The notes under the pieces: model-generated | What the model was told of the DNA's origin: nothing | What the model saw: the letters and a program-made list of their open reading frames with translations, nothing else | Database searches by the model: none | Translations under genes and position numbers: made by a program | In this document: positions 25,408 through 33,875 of the stretch, piece by piece | How the letters are laid out: each line of letters starts with the position of its first letter | Numbering within the stretch: the first letter of the stretch is position 1 | NCBI GenBank assembly: GCA_900556555.1 | Contig: USPF01000009.1 | Location: 1 to 46,752 of the forward strand | Length of the DNA stretch: 46,752 bases | Direction: 5' to 3' | DNA from: an uncultured Blautia sp. | GTDB lineage: Bacteria > Bacillota > Clostridia > Lachnospirales > Lachnospiraceae

Positions 25408-25433
25408 GAGAATATCCTCCTTATTTGAATTCT

Positions 25434-26297
25434 TTATTTAATATCTTTGTTAGAAACGCCGTCCATATCATCAAAATCCTGGTTTTCTCCAACCATACCC
25501 CAGATAAAGGTATAAGCCTGAGAACCGCTTCCTGAGTGGATAGACCAGCTTGGGGAGATTACGGCTTCTTCGTTTCTCATAACAATGTGGCGTGTTTCTG
25601 TAGGTTCACCCATATAGTGCATAACAAATGCATCTTCTGGAATATCGAAGTATAAGTAAACTTCCATTCTTCTGTCATGTGTGTGGCATGGCATGGTGTT
25701 CCAGACACTTCCTGGTTCCAGTTTTGTCATACCCATTACTAACTGGCAGCTTTCTACCTGTCCAGGAAGGATATATTTGCAAATGGTTCTGTGGTTAGAC
25801 TGTTCCAGACATCCAAGTTCTACTTTGTTTTCGTCTTTTACAATAACAACGCCATCTTCCGGTGTTCCTTCTGGCTTGATCAGAACAGTCGGGTAAGCGG
25901 TGTGTGCAGGAGCACTGTTTAAGTAGAATTTAGCAGGTTTTTCGGCATCATCACTGGTAAAGGAAATGTCTTTTGCACCCATACCAATATACATACCTTC
26001 TTTGTATGCTACAGGATATACTTTTCCGTCAATGGTAATTTTGCCGGCTCCACCAATATTGATGACACCCATCTCACGTCTTTCCAGGAAGTAAGCCGCA
26101 CGAAGTTCTTCTCCTGCTGTGAGTTTTAACTCTTCTTTTACTGGAGTAGCAGCACCTGTGATGATACGGTCAATGTGACTGTAAACCAGTTTGATTTCAT
26201 CAGGGGTGAAAAGATTCTGAATCAGAAATTCTTCTCTTAAACGATCTGTGGTGTAGTGTTTCACGTCTCTTGGTGATACAGCAGTTCTAAGTTCCAT
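25434..26297 (-). CDS. kduI: 5-dehydro-4-deoxy-D-glucuronate isomerase
   Basis: A 287-residue cupin-type isomerase that interconverts 5-keto-4-deoxyuronate and 2,5-diketo-3-deoxygluconate. The metal site is visible: His205, His207, Glu212 and His254, with the same spacing as the E. coli enzyme's four ligands. It lies 26 nt upstream of kduD on the same strand. No polysaccharide lyase, KdgK or KdgA is in the window. Divergent transcription from an AraC gene suggests substrate-controlled activation. Confidence 0.95.
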   Translation of the reverse strand: MELRTAVSPRDVKHYTTDRLREEFLIQNLFTPDEIKLVYSHIDRIITGAATPVKEELKLTAGEELRAAYFLERREMGVINIGGAGKITIDGKVYPVAYKEGMYIGMGAKDISFTSDDAEKPAKFYLNSAPAHTAYPTVLIKPEGTPEDGVVIVKDENKVELGCLEQSNHRTICKYILPGQVESCQLVMGMTKLEPGSVWNTMPCHTHDRRMEVYLYFDIPEDAFVMHYMGEPTETRHIVMRNEEAVISPSWSIHSGSGSQAYTFIWGMVGENQDFDDMDGVSNKDIK

Positions 26298-26327
26298 AGT
26301 TTTGATCTCCTTTTCTGTAAAATTTTC

Positions 26328-26351
26328 GTTACCGTTTATTTTTTCAGTAAC
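26328..26351. promoter_or_regulatory. Inverted repeat in the kduI leader
   Basis: GTTAC (26328-26332) and GTAAC (26347-26351) form an inverted repeat about 30 bp before the kduI start. A minus-strand TGC-TATGAT (extended -10) lies further up near 26378-26383. This may be an operator or an mRNA hairpin. Confidence 0.3.
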
Positions 26352-26428
26352 AAATTTCTTCTACTAAGTTTGTATCTCTATCATAGCATGTTTATATTTC
26401 TGTTTCTTGTGTTTTCTTGCTGTAAATC

Positions 26429-26457
26429 TTGTTTATTTTGAACAAAGACGATATACT
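26429..26457 (+). promoter_or_regulatory. Promoter of the AraC-type gene divergent from kduI
   Basis: TTGTTT (26429-26434), 17 nt, TATACT (26452-26457), about 50 nt before the ATG at 26511. Confidence 0.5.
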
Positions 26458-26510
26458 AAACTTAACAGAGTGATTTATATAAAAAAATCAGCAAAAGAGG
26501 TGAAAAAATA

Positions 26511-27389
26511 ATGGAAGTTTATAGCTCCTGTAAGAAGGCAATAGAAACATGTATTCAAAACCAGAGTTTTGCCATTGCTCATTTGTATCATGATGAAAAA
26601 CCGATGAATATGCATATTCATGACAGCTATGAGTTATATTTCTCTGTTTCAGGGGGGAAACAATTTTTGATTGATAATCGTTTCTATGACATTTTGCCGG
26701 GAGATTTGTTTTTTATTAATCAATATGAGGGGCATCATCTGACTCAGATTGACAGCCAGATTCATGAAAGAATCGTTATTTCTATACATCCGGAATTTTT
26801 GAAAAAATTAAGCTGTGAGAGTGCGGATTTGAATCATTGTTTTTCCAGCAGGCCGAAAAGATTCGGACATAAGATTTCTCTGACAGAAGAGGAGAAAAGC
26901 CGTTTTCTGTACTATATTCATAAGATTTCTTCTATTACAGGCTATGGTGCACAACTATTGGAACAGGCGGCATTTGTGGAAATGATGGTGTTTTTGAACC
27001 GGATTTTTATTGGAAGGGAAGATGCGGCGAAGGAATGTGAGACGCTGCCAGAAGAGAAAAGAACCAATCATACCCAGGTGGATGCTATTTTAAGCTATAT
27101 TAACCAGAATATAGAAGATTCTCTTACGATTGAGGAACTTGCAGAACACTTTTTCCTGAGTGCTTCCTATTTATGCCGTATTTTTAAGGCTGCTACAGGA
27201 ACAACAATCAATAAATATATTATTGCTAAGAGAATTACGCTGGCGAAATCCCTGCTGAGTCAGGGTTATTCGGTGAATGAAGCGTGTGAAAAATGTGGAT
27301 TCCGTGATTACAGCAATTTTCTCAAGGCGTTTGCAAAGGCAGTGGGGATATCGCCTAAGAAATATGCACAATATACTTCTGTGTCGTGA
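26511..27389 (+). CDS. AraC-family regulator, probably of kduI-kduD
   Basis: A 292-residue regulator. The N-terminal cupin sensor (about 20-100) contains HIHDSYELYFSVSGG and LPGDLFFINQYEGHHL. The C-terminal double helix-turn-helix (about 190-290) has LTIEELAEHFFLSASYLCRIFK and the GFRDYSNFLKAFAKAVGISPKKY signature. The gene is divergent from kduI with a 213-bp shared control region, which is the usual layout for a pathway-specific activator. The inducer is probably an unsaturated-uronate product. A strong terminator follows. Confidence 0.9.
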   Translation: MEVYSSCKKAIETCIQNQSFAIAHLYHDEKPMNMHIHDSYELYFSVSGGKQFLIDNRFYDILPGDLFFINQYEGHHLTQIDSQIHERIVISIHPEFLKKLSCESADLNHCFSSRPKRFGHKISLTEEEKSRFLYYIHKISSITGYGAQLLEQAAFVEMMVFLNRIFIGREDAAKECETLPEEKRTNHTQVDAILSYINQNIEDSLTIEELAEHFFLSASYLCRIFKAATGTTINKYIIAKRITLAKSLLSQGYSVNEACEKCGFRDYSNFLKAFAKAVGISPKKYAQYTSVS

Positions 27390-27409
27390 TGGGAAAAGGA
27401 AACCATAGT

Positions 27410-27441
27410 AGAAAAAGTGGCTTTTGAGGGCCACTTTTTCT
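27410..27441. terminator. Bidirectional terminator
   Basis: AGAAAAAGTGGC (27410-27421) pairs with GCCACTTTTTCT (27430-27441), giving T runs on both strands. It ends the AraC gene and the leftward rpn gene. Confidence 0.9.
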
Positions 27442-27447
27442 ATACGT

Positions 27448-28338
27448 TTATAATTCTTTCTTGATTTTTTGAACATAATCCAGAGACAGATCCAGTAAAT
27501 CAGAGATTTCTTCTACGGTTTTGCCTTTGCGTAGCAGAGCAGATATACTTTGGGCAAGCCCCTGAGAAATTCCCTGCTCCAACCCTTTCTGTATCAGTCT
27601 GTCGGATTCCAGTTCCAGCACTTTACCGCCCATAACATCACCCAATCCTTTCCTGGCTTTTTCCTTGTTCCGCAGGATATAGTCTGATATCCGCAGAATC
27701 AGTTCCATTAAATCCCGGTAAACCTTTTCTTTTCCTTCTTCCAGAAATTCTTCTTCTAAGCATTTTTCAATCTCTCGGTATTCCTCCAACATTTTCTGTA
27801 ATTCCGGGTCTTGTGTGTCCAATACCTTTTTTTCATACCGCATAATATAAAACGGAAGAAGGAAGAACAGTTTTTTCTGTAAAATCTCATCTTTTGTATA
27901 ATGTCCCACATAGATTGCAGGAACCTTGTATTTTGTGGTGCTTCCATCGGGCATCACCATTTCCACACCCAGCATCTTCCTGTCTGAATTTCCCCTCAGG
28001 AATAAAATGCAGGAGTTTGGGAAATACATCCGGTATTTTCCATCTTCCAGCCGTAAGGATTCCAGGCTGATGGAAAAATCGTATTCAATCATACGGATGA
28101 TCATGCTGCTGTCGCTGGTGCTCTGGCATTCTATGTGGTACGCTTTATCAGCAATCAAAAAATAGGAATCCGTGATGATTTCCCCTTGTTTCGTCTGATG
28201 CTCATTTCTCTTTTGTATCAATAGGATATCCTCCGGATAGGAGGTACCAAAAACTTCGTTGATCAAAGGCACTGCCAGTTCCGGCATTTTTTCCAGTAAG
28301 GTCCGGAACACATCATCAAAAATAGTATTGTTGGCCAT
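27448..28338 (-). CDS. Rpn-family (PD-(D/E)XK) nuclease/transposase-like protein
   Basis: A 296-residue protein of the recombination-promoting nuclease group. The N-terminus (NTIFDDVFRTLLEKMPELAV) is typical. The nuclease core shows Asp57 (ITDSYF) and Glu70-x-Gln72 (HIECQS). The C-terminal half is helical and charged, ending in an EISDLLDLSLDYVQKIKKEL helix-turn motif. Members cut DNA and have been linked to recombination and, in some species, to defence against phage. The copy looks intact, and no terminal inverted repeats were seen around it. A 43-codon reading frame overlaps its start. Confidence 0.87.
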   Translation of the reverse strand: MANNTIFDDVFRTLLEKMPELAVPLINEVFGTSYPEDILLIQKRNEHQTKQGEIITDSYFLIADKAYHIECQSTSDSSMIIRMIEYDFSISLESLRLEDGKYRMYFPNSCILFLRGNSDRKMLGVEMVMPDGSTTKYKVPAIYVGHYTKDEILQKKLFFLLPFYIMRYEKKVLDTQDPELQKMLEEYREIEKCLEEEFLEEGKEKVYRDLMELILRISDYILRNKEKARKGLGDVMGGKVLELESDRLIQKGLEQGISQGLAQSISALLRKGKTVEEISDLLDLSLDYVQKIKKEL

Positions 28339-28447
28339 GAAACATTCCTCTCCTATGTATGTAGTGTCGTCTCATGTATTTTGATTTATGTCCTCTGACG
28401 GTATTTTCAAACGTTATCTTCTGTAGAAAAGCATCTTGTCCGGCCAT
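28316..28447 (-). CDS. Possible 43-codon upstream ORF overlapping rpn
   Basis: ATG (plus 28445-28447) with GAGG 6 nt upstream opens 43 codons in another frame (starting MAGQDAFLQK). It ends inside rpn after a 23-bp overlap. It lies in the predicted rpn leader. I see no family resemblance; it could couple or restrain rpn translation, or be chance. Confidence 0.25.
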   Translation of the reverse strand: MAGQDAFLQKITFENTVRGHKSKYMRRHYIHRRGMFHGQQYYF

Positions 28448-28473
28448 CACCTGCCTCTTTTTTATCTATTTTG

Positions 28474-28502
28474 ATTATAAAATACCATTTGTCAGGAATC
28501 AA
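28474..28502 (-). promoter_or_regulatory. Promoter of rpn
   Basis: On the minus strand: TTGATT (plus 28497-28502), 17 nt, TATAAT (plus 28474-28479). The leader to rpn would be about 125 nt, long enough to include the short upstream ORF. Confidence 0.6.
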
Positions 28503-28518
28503 GGATTATGGGAAGAAA

Positions 28519-28562
28519 AAAGTACCTCTCCGGTTCAGGCAAACGCCTCGGAAAGGTACTTT
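28519..28562 (-). terminator. Rubrerythrin terminator
   Basis: AAAGTACCTCTCCG (28519-28532) pairs with CGGAAAGGTACTTT (28549-28562, one mismatch). On the minus strand a T-rich tract follows, just after the rbr stop. Confidence 0.85.
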
Positions 28563-28567
28563 GATTT

Positions 28568-29104
28568 TTAATAATTTTCAGCTGTTCTCTCAAAATAAGC
28601 TCGTGGGTGAGCACATACCGGACATATTTCAGGAGCATCGTCACCTTCGTGAATGTATCCGCAATTTCTGCATTTCCATCCAAGAGGTGCATCACCTTTG
28701 AAGGTATTTCCTGCCTTATAGTGTTCCAGTAATTTTAAGTAGCGTTTTTCATGAGCAGCTTCTACTTTTGCCACGCCTTCGAATTTGGCAGCTAATTCAG
28801 GAAAGCCTTCTTCTTTGGCTTCTCTTGCCATACGTGCATACATGTCTGTCCACTCAAAGTTTTCTCCCTGTGCCGCATCTGTAAGGTTTGCTTCTACGTC
28901 ATGGATTCCGTGGAATTCCTTGAACCACATTTTCGCATGTTCTTTTTCCTGGTCAGCAGTTTCCAGGTAAAGGGCAGCTAATTGCTCATAACCGGCTTTT
29001 TTCGCTGCGGAAGCATAATAGGTATATTTGTTTCGTGCCTGAGATTCCCCAGCAAACGCTTCCATTAAATTCTTTTCTGTTTTTGTTCCTGCGTACTTAC
29101 TCAT
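28568..29104 (-). CDS. rbr: Rubrerythrin
   Basis: A 178-residue non-haem iron peroxidase of anaerobes that reduces hydrogen peroxide. The ferritin-like four-helix bundle (about 1-135) carries the di-iron Glu/His residues in [23 protein letters not shown] and VEAAHEKRY. The C-terminal rubredoxin domain has CRNC and CPVC. It lies directly after the reverse rubrerythrin gene with a terminator-like hairpin between, and there is no room for a full promoter after that hairpin. Expression therefore probably depends on read-through from the PerR-controlled promoter. Confidence 0.96.
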   Translation of the reverse strand: MSKYAGTKTEKNLMEAFAGESQARNKYTYYASAAKKAGYEQLAALYLETADQEKEHAKMWFKEFHGIHDVEANLTDAAQGENFEWTDMYARMAREAKEEGFPELAAKFEGVAKVEAAHEKRYLKLLEHYKAGNTFKGDAPLGWKCRNCGYIHEGDDAPEICPVCAHPRAYFERTAENY

Positions 29105-29124
29105 GAAGAAATCCCTCCTATACT

Positions 29125-29161
29125 AAAAAAAAGAGGGCAGCGGCATAGCCGGTACCCTCTT
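29125..29161 (-). terminator. Hairpin terminator between reverse rubrerythrin and rubrerythrin
   Basis: AAGAGGG (29131-29137) pairs with CCCTCTT (29155-29161) around a GC-rich inner part. On the minus strand eight Ts follow. Only about 20 nt separate it from the rbr start. Confidence 0.8.
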
Positions 29162-29189
29162 AGATTTCAAAGTTCAGATGCGGTTAGAA

Positions 29190-29732
29190 TTAACCGAAGT
29201 ATCTCTTTAACAGACCTTCGAATGCTTTTCCGTGACGAGCTTCGTCTCTAGCCATTTCATGAACTGTATCATGGATAGCGTCAAGGTTAGCAGCTTTTGC
29301 ACGTTTAGCCAGGTCAAATTTACCTGCTGTAGCACCGTTTTCAGCTTCTACACGCATTTCCAGGTTTTTCTTTGTGCTGTTTGTTACAACTTCGCCTAAT
29401 AATTCAGCGAATTTAGCAGCATGTTCTGCTTCTTCGTAAGCAGCTTTTTCCCAGTATAAACCGATTTCTGGATATCCTTCTCTGTGAGCAACTCTAGCCA
29501 TAGCCAGGTACATACCAACTTCTGAGCATTCACCTTCAAAGTTTGCTCTTAAATCAGCTAAGATATCTTCGCTAACGCCCTGAGCAACACCTACAACGTG
29601 TTCTGCAGCCCAGCTTCTCTCTGCTGTCTGTTCAACAAATTTTTCTGCTCCAACGCCACAAACTGGACATTTTTCAGGAGCTGCTTCACCTTCATAAACA
29701 TAACCACATACGCTGCATACAAATTTTTTCAT
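29190..29732 (-). CDS. Reverse rubrerythrin (NADH peroxidase component)
   Basis: A 180-residue protein with domain order opposite to rubrerythrin. The N-terminal rubredoxin domain (CSVCGY 6-11, CPVCG 22-26) is followed by a ferritin-like di-iron bundle ([32 protein letters not shown]). In clostridia such proteins reduce peroxide, and oxygen, with electrons from NADH oxidoreductases, and are strongly induced by oxygen. It has its own promoter with a PerR-type palindrome at the start site. A CTGGTTT/AAACCAG palindrome (29782-29796) lies in its leader. Confidence 0.94.
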   Translation of the reverse strand: MKKFVCSVCGYVYEGEAAPEKCPVCGVGAEKFVEQTAERSWAAEHVVGVAQGVSEDILADLRANFEGECSEVGMYLAMARVAHREGYPEIGLYWEKAAYEEAEHAAKFAELLGEVVTNSTKKNLEMRVEAENGATAGKFDLAKRAKAANLDAIHDTVHEMARDEARHGKAFEGLLKRYFG

Positions 29733-29810
29733 AATTTTATATCTCCTTTTCTTAAAAAAATTAGTTTTTTAGTTATTTCATCTGGTTTGAAACCAGCTTT
29801 CTGTAAGTAA

Positions 29811-29861
29811 TAATAGTAATGATTACTATTACAATTTAACATACTTGATAGAAATTGTCAA
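29811..29861 (-). promoter_or_regulatory. Reverse rubrerythrin promoter with PerR-type box
   Basis: On the minus strand: TTGACA (plus 29856-29861), 17 nt, TAAATT (plus 29833-29838). It is followed at the start site by a perfect palindrome TAATAGTAA-TGA-TTACTATTA (29811-29831). The 9-3-9 form and A+T-rich sequence fit a PerR/Fur box. The -35 box overlaps the end of perR. Confidence 0.75.
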
Positions 29862-30265
29862 GAAGTTTTTTTCCTTTTTTCTTCTTCTAAACATTGTTTA
29901 CAGATACCATACAATGTAGTCCTGTGAGCAGAAATTTTTCCGTTAATATCTTCGGATGCTTTCTCTACAACACAGTCTATTTCCGGTATTTCAATGTCCT
30001 GGATACAATGACAGTGGGTACAGATAAAATGGCTGTGAGGTTTGGTATTACAGTCAAACCTGTCTGGCCCGTTATCTATGGAAATCTTTGTGATTTCCCC
30101 CAGTTCTACAAGAAGAGAAAGGTTACGGTAAACAGTCCCCAGACTGATGTTAGGAAATTCTTCTTTCATCACACCGTATATGCTGTCCGCAGTGGGGTGT
30201 TCTTTACAGCTTCTTACATATTCACGTATGCATTCTCTTTGCCGGCTGTATTTTAAAGTAGCCAT
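29858..30265 (-). CDS. perR: Peroxide-sensing repressor PerR (Fur family)
   Basis: A 135-residue metal-dependent repressor. The regulatory metal site of B. subtilis PerR can be matched by spacing: His23, Asp71, His77, His79 and Asp90. The Asp at the last position, where Fur proteins have Glu, marks the peroxide sensor. The structural zinc cysteines are Cys82/85 and Cys122/125. Iron-catalysed oxidation of the histidines would release it from DNA. Targets in view are its own promoter and that of reverse rubrerythrin, which both carry the same type of box. Confidence 0.93.
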   Translation of the reverse strand: MATLKYSRQRECIREYVRSCKEHPTADSIYGVMKEEFPNISLGTVYRNLSLLVELGEITKISIDNGPDRFDCNTKPHSHFICTHCHCIQDIEIPEIDCVVEKASEDINGKISAHRTTLYGICKQCLEEEKRKKTS

Positions 30266-30308
30266 CTGCTCTCCTTTCTATCTGCCATAAGAAGACCTGG
30301 CTGATTAA

Positions 30309-30360
30309 TAATAGTAATTGTTACTGGTATTAAGATAACATACTTGATTAAAAATGTCAA
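30309..30360 (-). promoter_or_regulatory. perR promoter with PerR-type box
   Basis: On the minus strand: TTGACA (plus 30355-30360), 17 nt, TATCTT (plus 30332-30337), followed by TAATAGTAA-TTG-TTACTGGTA (30309-30329), the same box with two mismatches. The layout equals that of the reverse rubrerythrin promoter, implying autorepression. Confidence 0.72.
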
Positions 30361-30406
30361 GTATTAAAATTAAAGTTGTTGCTTTTTATAAAAGAGATTT
30401 ATACTA

Positions 30407-30436
30407 TTGAAGATACTATGGTTTATAAGGTATAAT
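30407..30436 (+). promoter_or_regulatory. Promoter of the diguanylate cyclase gene
   Basis: TTGAAG (30407-30412), 18 nt, TATAAT (30431-30436), about 40 nt before the ATG. It is divergent from perR but does not overlap the PerR box. Confidence 0.55.
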
Positions 30437-30476
30437 CTAAGTAAATGGTATATGTAATAAAGATAAAGGTGGACTT

Positions 30477-32741
30477 ATGAAAAAAAAGAGTGCGTGGATT
30501 GCTTTTAAGACTTTGGGGTTAATTATATCTATTGTTTTGATTATTAGTTATATCGGTGTACTTTTAAGAGATTTCGAAAAGGATGTCAGACGGGAAGAGA
30601 CGAGAAGTCTTGTGTCATCTATGGCAGATTTATCAGATCAGGCCGCAGAAATTGTGGAAGAAAGGGTAAGCTCTGCCTTAAATACTATGGAACACGCCTC
30701 CAGGCTTTTGAGTAGCAGGGATGATTTTCAGACCGAGGAAGTAATAGAACGTCTGGGAAGAACACTGTTAGATGTAGATACAGGACTGGAACGGTTTGGA
30801 ATTGCCCTGCCGGATGGTTCGAGTAAGGTCAGCAATGGAGAGAGTGTAAATGTATCTGACAGAGATTTTTTCACGGAGAGCATGAAGGGAAAAACCTATG
30901 TCAGCAGTTCTATGAAATCAAAGCTGGATGATATAGATATATTTTTCCTTTCCGTACCCGTGTTTGATTCGCAGGGTGAAGTGAAAGGAGTTCTGTACGG
31001 CGTTATTGAAACAAACCAGTTTAAGGTTTATAAAAGCATAGAACTGGAAAAGAGAAGCCAGAATATCTATATTATTGATATTCAAGGAAATTATATCAGC
31101 CAGTTTATGGGCACAGAGGCGATTCTCAATCAGAATAATTTCTTTAGTGACATTAAAGAGAAAAAAAGTTCAGTTCCTGCAAAAGATGTATTAAAGAATA
31201 TGGAACAGGGCGCTTCTACTTATTTAGAAATAAAAAATAAAGAAGAGAGTGCATATGTTTATGTAAGCCCTAGCAATATCGAGAACTGGTACATTGTAAC
31301 TGTGGTAAGTGAAGATGTGATCAGTGACAGGGTATCCCATCTTCAGAAACATGCGTTAGACTTTATTACCAGTATTACAGTTCTGATGATGCTTTTCCTG
31401 GCAGGATATTTTCTGGTGATTTCTTTTGAAAAGCGTAAGACAGAAAAAATCAATCAGGAACTAAGAATCAGGGATAGTATTTTCCAGATTGCTACTGCGG
31501 AAATGGAAAGTTTTGTATTTCTGTATGATGCAATGAAAGATAAAGTCGACTTTATGAGTGAAAATATCGAAACTCTGGAATTGCCAAGATGTATGGAGCA
31601 TGTCTCAGCAGAAATTGTGCATTATTTCTCAAGTGCGAATGCCAAGACCATGGAAGGTTTTGTAGAAACTGTAAAAAAAGATCTGCATGACGGAAGAGAA
31701 AATTCTGAGAGGGAGCTTCAGATTCATAAGCCGGAAGAAGAGTTATATTATCAGATCAAAATGACGCATTTATATGATGCGAAGAAACGGCCTGTGCGTT
31801 CTATTGGAATGATTTATGACGTGACAGAAAAGAAACAAAAAGAACTTTTATTAAGAAGAGAAGAAAAACTTCGGAATCTGTTTATGTCAGATACCATTGC
31901 CTTTTATGAGATTGATATAGCTAAGGATACGGTTGTAAGAGAATGTGCTGATCATAAAAAAGAAGCAGGAATATACTCTGATATCTTAGAACAATTTGTA
32001 GAAAAGAGAGTGGTAGAGCAATATCAGGACAGATTAAGAGAGTGCTGTTCATTGGAGTATATAAAGGAGTGCTTCCGGCAGCAGATTTATGATTATTCAG
32101 TAGAATATGAATATGTGCGAAATGATAGCTCTCTGTACTGGGTGGCATGTGAGATGCATCTGGAAGAGGAAAAAGGAAAACAGAAAGCATTTATGACAGT
32201 CAGGGACATTGATAATAAGAAACGCAGGGAGCTTCATTTAGAAAAGCAGGCTGTTTTTGATGCACTTACCCAGGTGTATAACCGTAGTGCCGGAATCAAC
32301 TGGATCAGTAAGGCTTTGGAAATGATGCAGCCTGGAGAGCTCAGTGCCTTTTTAATCCTGGATCTTGATAATTTCAAACAGGTGAATGACAGTCTGGGTC
32401 ATATGGTAGGTGACCAGGTACTTGTGGATGTGGCGAAGATCATGAAGACACATTTTAGGAATTATGATGTGATCTGCCGTCTTGGAGGAGACGAGTTTAT
32501 AGTTTTTGTCCAGAGGTTACCTATAGAAGCCCTGGATAAAATTATAAAAAGTCTTTTAAGAAAGTTAATGCTTACTTACGGTGCAGAAGGTAAAGAAGTT
32601 GCCATTAGTGCATCGGTAGGTGCAGCACTTGCACCGGTGCATGGAACGAACTTCACGCAGCTTTATGAAAAAGCAGACAGTGCATTGTATCAGGTGAAAA
32701 AATCTAGCAAAAATGATTATATGCTTTATAAAGAGAAATAA
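30477..32741 (+). CDS. Membrane diguanylate cyclase (Cache-PAS-GGDEF)
   Basis: A 754-residue sensor enzyme that would make c-di-GMP from two GTP. Two membrane helices (about 10-30 and 298-318) enclose an extracellular Cache-type sensor (RFGIALPDG, VSDRDFFTESMKGKTYVS, VLYGVIET). Then come two PAS-like regions (about 330-455 and 465-580), a linker helix and the GGDEF domain (about 585-750). The active-site motif is GGDEF at 670-674. The inhibitory I-site RxxD is present as RNYD (661-664), five residues upstream. No EAL or HD-GYP domain is seen. It converges on the PilT operon across a shared terminator. Confidence 0.94.
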   Translation: MKKKSAWIAFKTLGLIISIVLIISYIGVLLRDFEKDVRREETRSLVSSMADLSDQAAEIVEERVSSALNTMEHASRLLSSRDDFQTEEVIERLGRTLLDVDTGLERFGIALPDGSSKVSNGESVNVSDRDFFTESMKGKTYVSSSMKSKLDDIDIFFLSVPVFDSQGEVKGVLYGVIETNQFKVYKSIELEKRSQNIYIIDIQGNYISQFMGTEAILNQNNFFSDIKEKKSSVPAKDVLKNMEQGASTYLEIKNKEESAYVYVSPSNIENWYIVTVVSEDVISDRVSHLQKHALDFITSITVLMMLFLAGYFLVISFEKRKTEKINQELRIRDSIFQIATAEMESFVFLYDAMKDKVDFMSENIETLELPRCMEHVSAEIVHYFSSANAKTMEGFVETVKKDLHDGRENSERELQIHKPEEELYYQIKMTHLYDAKKRPVRSIGMIYDVTEKKQKELLLRREEKLRNLFMSDTIAFYEIDIAKDTVVRECADHKKEAGIYSDILEQFVEKRVVEQYQDRLRECCSLEYIKECFRQQIYDYSVEYEYVRNDSSLYWVACEMHLEEEKGKQKAFMTVRDIDNKKRRELHLEKQAVFDALTQVYNRSAGINWISKALEMMQPGELSAFLILDLDNFKQVNDSLGHMVGDQVLVDVAKIMKTHFRNYDVICRLGGDEFIVFVQRLPIEALDKIIKSLLRKLMLTYGAEGKEVAISASVGAALAPVHGTNFTQLYEKADSALYQVKKSSKNDYMLYKEK

Positions 32742-32797
32742 AGAATGGAAGGAATTCCGGTGCTCGGTTTTGGGCATTTGAGTTCCTTCCATTCTTT
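32741..32797. terminator. Bidirectional terminator between GGDEF gene and pilT
   Basis: AAGAATGGAAGGAA (32741-32754) pairs perfectly with TTCCTTCCATTCTT (32783-32796), followed by Ts. It serves both converging transcripts. Confidence 0.9.
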
Positions 32798-33862
32798 TTA
32801 GCGTGGTAGTTTTTTGCTCAGCATATCTACGTTAGAAGCATAGGTCAGAGCTGTATCCCGGGTGATTTTTCCTGCACGGTAAAGGTTCAGAAGACTGGTA
32901 TCCATGGAAACCATAGAAGGATTGTTCATGGAAGAATAGAGCACACCGTCAATCTGAGGAATTTTATTATCACGGATCATATTACGGATAGCAGGAGTCA
33001 CAGTCATGATTTCAAATGCGGCTGTCATTTTTCCGTCTGTGGATGGGACAAGCTGCTGGGAAACTACGGCCTGGAGTACCATAGAAAGCTGAATGGCAAT
33101 TTGCCGCTGCTGGTTAGGAGGAAATACGTCAATGATACGGTCAATGGTATTGGCGGCTCCTATGGTGTGCAGGGTAGAAATGATTAAATGTCCGGTTTCT
33201 GCGGCTGTCATAGCCACATTGGTGGTTTCGTAGTCTCTCATTTCTCCCAGTAGGATAACATCAGGGCTTTGCCGCAGGGCAGCTCTTAATGCTGTTACAT
33301 AACTCTGGGTATCCAGGTTCACCTCTCTCTGGCTGACAATACTCTTTTTGTGAGGATGAAGGAATTCCAGTGGGTCTTCCAAAGTGATGATATGCCGCTC
33401 CATGGTATTGTTAATCTTGTCCACCATGCAGGCCAGAGTCGTGGATTTTCCACTGCCTGCCGGACCGGTTACTAAGACCAGACCTTTGTTCAGGCTGCCG
33501 AAATCAATGACCTGATCCGGAATTCCAAGTTCGTGAGGCTCTGGGAGGGAGAAAGTAATTACACGGATAACAGCAGCGATGGAGCCCCTTTGGCGGAAGG
33601 TATTTACACGGAATCTGGAAACACCTTTTAGAGCGAAGGAGAAGTCATCATCTCCTGTGTCAAAGAGCTGCTGGATATTCCGGTGGTTGGCAAGTTCATA
33701 AATCTGTTTTACCAAATCAAGAGTATCATCAGGAAGAAGTTTCATGTCATTGACTCTTTTGATGGAGCCGTGGAGACGGTAGGAAAGCGGAAGCCCGGCA
33801 ACGAGAAAAATATCGGAAGCCTGGGCATTTGAGGCAGTTTCGAGTAATTCTTTGATATTCAT
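32798..33862 (-). CDS. pilT: PilT-like type IV pilus ATPase
   Basis: A 354-residue cytoplasmic secretion ATPase. The N-terminal PAS-like part (ASDIFLVAGLPLSYRLHG) and RecA-like domain are complete: Walker A GPAGSGKST (133-141), ITLEDPLEF Asp box, Walker B VILLGE (202-207) with EMRD, and the His box TGHLIISTLHT. AIRNMIRDNK near the C-terminus corresponds to the retraction-linked AIRNLIREGK motif of PilT. PilT normally pulls type IV pili back after a PilB motor extends them. No PilB gene lies in this operon. It is the last gene of the seven-gene leftward cluster. Confidence 0.94.
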   Translation of the reverse strand: MNIKELLETASNAQASDIFLVAGLPLSYRLHGSIKRVNDMKLLPDDTLDLVKQIYELANHRNIQQLFDTGDDDFSFALKGVSRFRVNTFRQRGSIAAVIRVITFSLPEPHELGIPDQVIDFGSLNKGLVLVTGPAGSGKSTTLACMVDKINNTMERHIITLEDPLEFLHPHKKSIVSQREVNLDTQSYVTALRAALRQSPDVILLGEMRDYETTNVAMTAAETGHLIISTLHTIGAANTIDRIIDVFPPNQQRQIAIQLSMVLQAVVSQQLVPSTDGKMTAAFEIMTVTPAIRNMIRDNKIPQIDGVLYSSMNNPSMVSMDTSLLNLYRAGKITRDTALTYASNVDMLSKKLPR

Positions 33863-33875
33863 AAGGAACCTCCTT

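Noticed and set aside
27448..28338. Rpn gene as an active insertion sequence
   Set aside because: No terminal inverted repeats or target duplications were seen. It has a normal promoter and terminators on either side.
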